Assembly: GCF_005938225.1 (NCBI RefSeq)
Contig: NZ_VCPC01000001.1
Location: 248,001 to 312,000 of the forward strand
Source: Arenibacterium halophilum
GTDB taxonomy: Bacteria > Pseudomonadota > Alphaproteobacteria > Rhodobacterales > Rhodobacteraceae
Direction of reading: 5' to 3'
DNA length: 64,000 nucleotides
Below the pieces are notes generated by a model. That model ran no database searches. It was not told where the DNA came from and saw only the letters and a program-made list of their open reading frames with translations. A program made the position numbers and the translations under genes. Shown piece after piece: positions 61,177 through 64,000 of this stretch (within the stretch, counting starts at the first letter, position 1; each line of letters begins with the position of its first letter).

Positions 61177-62796
61177 TCAGACCGTCAGCACATCGTTGAA
61201 TTGGGTCTTCAGCTCTCGTTTCAATACTTTACCGGTTGCTCCGACGGGCAACGCATCAACGAACACGACCTTGTCGGGCACCTGCCATTTCGCGATCTTG
61301 CCATCGTACCATGCCAGCAATTCTTCTTCGCTGGGGCTTTCGCCTTCTGCTTTCACAGCCACCAGAAGCGGGCGCTCGTCCCATTTCGGATGCGCTACGC
61401 CGATCACCGCCGCATTGGCCAGTTTCGGATGCGACACGGCAATGTTTTCCAGCTCGACCGAGGAAATCCATTCGCCACCCGATTTGATGATATCCTTCGA
61501 GCGGTCCTTGATCGTCAGATAGCCGTCCGGGTCGAGCGTTGCCACGTCGCCGGTGGCGAACCATCCATCAGCCAGCAATCCATCATCGTCCTGACGGAAA
61601 TAGCTGTCGAGCACCCAGTGCCCGCGCACCAGAAGATCACCCTGCGCCTTGCCATCCTCGGGCATATCCTTGCCGTTGTCGTCGACGATCTTCAGCTGAA
61701 CGCCAAAAGGCGGACGGCCCTGATTTTCACGGATCTTGCGCTGCTGTTCCAACGGCAGCTTGGCATGTTTCGCCAGCGGGTGATTGGCCGAGCCCAGCGG
61801 GCTCATCTCGCTCATCCCCCAGGCGTGCACCGTGTCGACGCCATAGGTATCGCGGAAGGTGTCGATCATCGACGGCGGACAGGCCGAGCCGCCAATGACA
61901 GTGCGGGTCAGCGACTCGAGTTTCGAGCCCGATTTCTTGGCCGCGCCCAGCAGGCCCAGCCAGATTGTGGGCACACCCATCGCCAGCGTCACCCCGTAGG
62001 TGTCGATCAGGCGCACAAGGCTATCGCCGTCCAGCCCCGGCCCCGGCATCACCAGACGCGCGCCTGACATCGCCGCGGCGTAGGGCGAACCCCAGGCGTT
62101 GACGTGGAACATCGGCACCACCGGAAGCACCACATCGCGCGCGGAATAGCCAATCACGTCGATCGTGTTCGAGGCAAAGCTGTGCAGCACAGTCGAGCGG
62201 TGCGAATACAGAACCCCCTTGGGATTCCCCGTGGTCCCGCTGGTGTAACAGAGGCTTGAGGCAGTGTTCTCGTCAAAGCTCGGCCATTCGAACTCCGGGT
62301 CACCCTCGGCGATAAGCTCGTCATAGAACTTGAGGCCGGGAACCTTGGAGGCGGCCTCTTCGTCGCGCGGGCCCATCAGCACGAAGTGTTCGACAGTCGG
62401 CAGCTTGTCTTTCAGACCGGAGGCAATCGGCAGGAAGGTGGCATCGAGGAACAGCACCTTATCCTCGGCATGGTTGATGATATAAACCAGCTGCTCGGGG
62501 AACAGCCGCGGGTTGATCGTGTGGCAGACCAGCCCGGCGCCCGACACACCATAGTAAATCTCAAGGTGGCGTCGGTTGTTCCAGGCAATCGTGGCACAGC
62601 GCGCCTGCGGGTCGAGCCCCAGTTTCGTCAGCGCCGACCCAAGGCGGCGCGCGTTTTCGGCCACCTGCCCCCAGGAGGTGGTTTCGACCCCACCCGTGGT
62701 CTCGACCGACCAGATCTCGGTATCGGCGTGGTATTTCCCCGCATGTTCGATCAGCGACGAAATTAGCAGCGGTTCGGTCATCATCCGGCCCAGCAT
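61177..62796 (-). CDS. Acyl-CoA synthetase, DmdB-like (methylmercaptopropionate-CoA ligase-like)
   Basis: A 539-residue AMP-binding ligase. The ATG at 62796 has AAGGAA 6 bases upstream. Motifs: CYTSGTTGNPKGVLYSHRS (ATP phosphate loop), HAWGMSEMSP, GWFATGDVATLDPDGYLTIKDRSKDIIKSGGEWIS and the C-terminal catalytic Lys in PVGATGKVLKREL. The sequence MLGRMMTEPLLISSLIEHA and several inner stretches closely resemble Ruegeria DmdB as I remember it. DmdB activates 3-methylmercaptopropionate in DMSP demethylation. Other short or medium acids are possible, and no other dmd gene is near. Confidence 0.85.
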   Translation of the reverse strand: MLGRMMTEPLLISSLIEHAGKYHADTEIWSVETTGGVETTSWGQVAENARRLGSALTKLGLDPQARCATIAWNNRRHLEIYYGVSGAGLVCHTINPRLFPEQLVYIINHAEDKVLFLDATFLPIASGLKDKLPTVEHFVLMGPRDEEAASKVPGLKFYDELIAEGDPEFEWPSFDENTASSLCYTSGTTGNPKGVLYSHRSTVLHSFASNTIDVIGYSARDVVLPVVPMFHVNAWGSPYAAAMSGARLVMPGPGLDGDSLVRLIDTYGVTLAMGVPTIWLGLLGAAKKSGSKLESLTRTVIGGSACPPSMIDTFRDTYGVDTVHAWGMSEMSPLGSANHPLAKHAKLPLEQQRKIRENQGRPPFGVQLKIVDDNGKDMPEDGKAQGDLLVRGHWVLDSYFRQDDDGLLADGWFATGDVATLDPDGYLTIKDRSKDIIKSGGEWISSVELENIAVSHPKLANAAVIGVAHPKWDERPLLVAVKAEGESPSEEELLAWYDGKIAKWQVPDKVVFVDALPVGATGKVLKRELKTQFNDVLTV

Positions 62797-62982
62797 GGCA
62801 CGTTCCTTTCATGGGCGGCCGAAGCGTTGCCGGCCGCGGATGGCAATGGCGCTGAAGCTGGGATTGATCCGCGCGGGTCGCGCGATGGTCGCCCCCTTCT
62901 CCTCCTGCCGGATAAATTGGCAATGATTCAGGCCATTTGCAACACAAGCCACGCGCCCGTGACGCAACGGAGCGGGTCGGCC

Positions 62983-64000
62983 CTATCGGTGCCCCAGAAC
63001 ATAATTGATCAGCGCCGCTGTCGAACCGTCGCGGGCGTCGGCGGATGCGGTTCCATCAACCATTGGCTGGAGCGATGTGGCCAGTTCCTTGCCGAGTTCC
63101 ACGCCCCATTGGTCAAAGGAGTTGATGCCCAGCAAAACCCCTTCGACAAACACCCGATGTTCGTAAAGTGCAACAATACGGCCCAAAACATACGGCGTAA
63201 GCTGTGGATAGATCAAAGTTGTAGAAGGCCGGTTGCCCGGAAACACGCGATGTGCAGCCTGCCGTTCCAACTCGGCCCCGCTGAAACGGTCGGCCACCTT
63301 GGCGCGCGCCTCGTCCAGCGAGCGGCCACGCATCAGCGCCTCGGACTGCGCCAGGCAATTGGCAACCAGAAGCCGGTGATGATGGGCAAGCCCGGTTTCG
63401 TGCCCCTTGGCGGCCACCATGAATTCACATGGCACCACGGCGGTGCCTTGATGGATCAGCTGATAAAAGGCGTGTTGTCCGTTGGTGCCCGGCTCTCCCC
63501 AGACAATCGGGCCGCTGGGATATGGCAGCGGCGTGCCATCCATTGCCACCGACTTGCCGTTGCTTTCCATTTCCAGCTGCTGGAAATAGGCGGGCAACCG
63601 GCCCAGCCGCTGGTCATAAGGCAGCACCGCGCGGGTGCGATAGCCACAAACCTGATGATGCCACAGCCCCACCAACGCCAACAGAACCGGCATGTTCTGC
63701 GCCCAATCCGCTTCGCGGAAATGGGCATCCATGGCCTGTCCGCCGCACAGGAATTTGTCGAAATCGTCGGGACCGATGGCGATCATCAGCGACAGCCCGA
63801 TCGGCCCCCACATGGAATAGCGCCCACCGACCCAATCTTCGAACCCAAAGACATGATCGGGCGAAATCCCGAACTCGGCCGTCTTGTCGCCCGCTGTCGA
63901 CAGGGCCGCGAATTGCATCCCGGCATCGCCGCCGCCCCGCGTCAGCCAGTCGCGCGCGGTGTGCGCGTTGGTCATCGTCTCTATGGTGGTAAAGGTTTTC
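62983..64000 (-). CDS. pgi: Glucose-6-phosphate isomerase, C-terminal part (truncated by window edge)
   Basis: The open frame runs from the window edge ([18 protein letters not shown]) to the stop at 62983, about 338 residues. Conserved parts are [51 protein letters not shown] (catalytic Glu and His) and [13 protein letters not shown]. The enzyme interconverts glucose-6-phosphate and fructose-6-phosphate. An internal ATG at 63975 is part of the conserved MTNAH motif, not a start. The start and roughly 200 N-terminal residues lie beyond the window. Confidence 0.95.
   Translation of the reverse strand, partial: KTFTTIETMTNAHTARDWLTRGGGDAGMQFAALSTAGDKTAEFGISPDHVFGFEDWVGGRYSMWGPIGLSLMIAIGPDDFDKFLCGGQAMDAHFREADWAQNMPVLLALVGLWHHQVCGYRTRAVLPYDQRLGRLPAYFQQLEMESNGKSVAMDGTPLPYPSGPIVWGEPGTNGQHAFYQLIHQGTAVVPCEFMVAAKGHETGLAHHHRLLVANCLAQSEALMRGRSLDEARAKVADRFSGAELERQAAHRVFPGNRPSTTLIYPQLTPYVLGRIVALYEHRVFVEGVLLGINSFDQWGVELGKELATSLQPMVDGTASADARDGSTAALINYVLGHR

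Overview
The window looks like chromosomal DNA from an alphaproteobacterium of the Rhodobacteraceae (Roseobacter group). The evidence is high GC content, a GTTC-N7-GTTC SOS box in front of recA, a TTAA-N7-TTAA CtrA-type site in front of cckA, a VPLPA-CTERM protein tail, an IscR without the usual cysteine triad beside a suf operon, homodimeric NADP-isocitrate dehydrogenase, and a DmdB-like acyl-CoA ligase. No phage, insertion sequence, integrase, CRISPR array or rRNA gene was recognised. Two tRNA genes are present: Arg-CCG (minus) and Gly-CCC (plus).

Layout. Positions 1-0.6 kb hold the end of a HAD-IIA phosphatase and a small SH3 lipoprotein. At 0.7-6.0 kb is an unusual pair of very large multidomain hydrolases without signal peptides: trypsin-like protease + degenerate EEP + lysozyme-like domain, and SGNH esterase + amidase_3 + M15 peptidase. 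An AT-richer 550-base gap follows. Then come a 38-residue secreted Cys peptide, a 649-residue multi-pass membrane protein and a family-3 solute-binding protein (6.6-9.8 kb). From 19.5 down to 9.8 kb runs a complete minus-strand sugar/polyol operon: RbsB-, RbsA- and RbsC-like importer, SorC-type regulator, aldo/keto reductase, GlpD/EryB-like dehydrogenase, class I aldolase and FGGY kinase. At 19.9-24.7 kb is a plus-strand WYL regulator - SbcD-like nuclease - SbcC/YhaN-like ATPase module. An MHYT histidine kinase and tRNA-Arg follow.

Positions 34.5-26.6 kb hold the minus-strand iscR-suf operon: iscR, NifS-like desulfurase, sufB, ybjQ-like, sufC, sufD, two Yip1-like membrane proteins and sufS. 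An Irr/ICE-like box lies upstream of iscR. At 34.7-43.5 kb are an alpha/beta hydrolase, a small protein, an HD phosphohydrolase, a VPLPA-CTERM protein, icd, an RTX-repeat protein, an SMR efflux pump and typA. At 43.5-55.7 kb are alaS with a DUF1330 gene, recA, a sulfotransferase-like gene, cckA, an rRNA C5-methyltransferase, guaB and an orphan corrinoid-activator-like ASKHA protein. At 55.8-60.2 kb is a three-CheW-domain protein interrupted by an in-frame TAA, followed by a soluble multi-PAS chemoreceptor. The window closes with tRNA-Gly, a small membrane protein, a DmdB-like ligase and a truncated pgi.

The most interesting candidates for new biology are these: the signal-less cell-wall/protein hydrolase pair at 0.7-6.0 kb; the peptide-membrane protein-binding protein cluster at 6.6-9.8 kb; the polyol operon that combines lsr-like and ery-like logic; the WYL-nuclease-ATPase module; the interrupted CheW gene; and the CtrA-type box at cckA.
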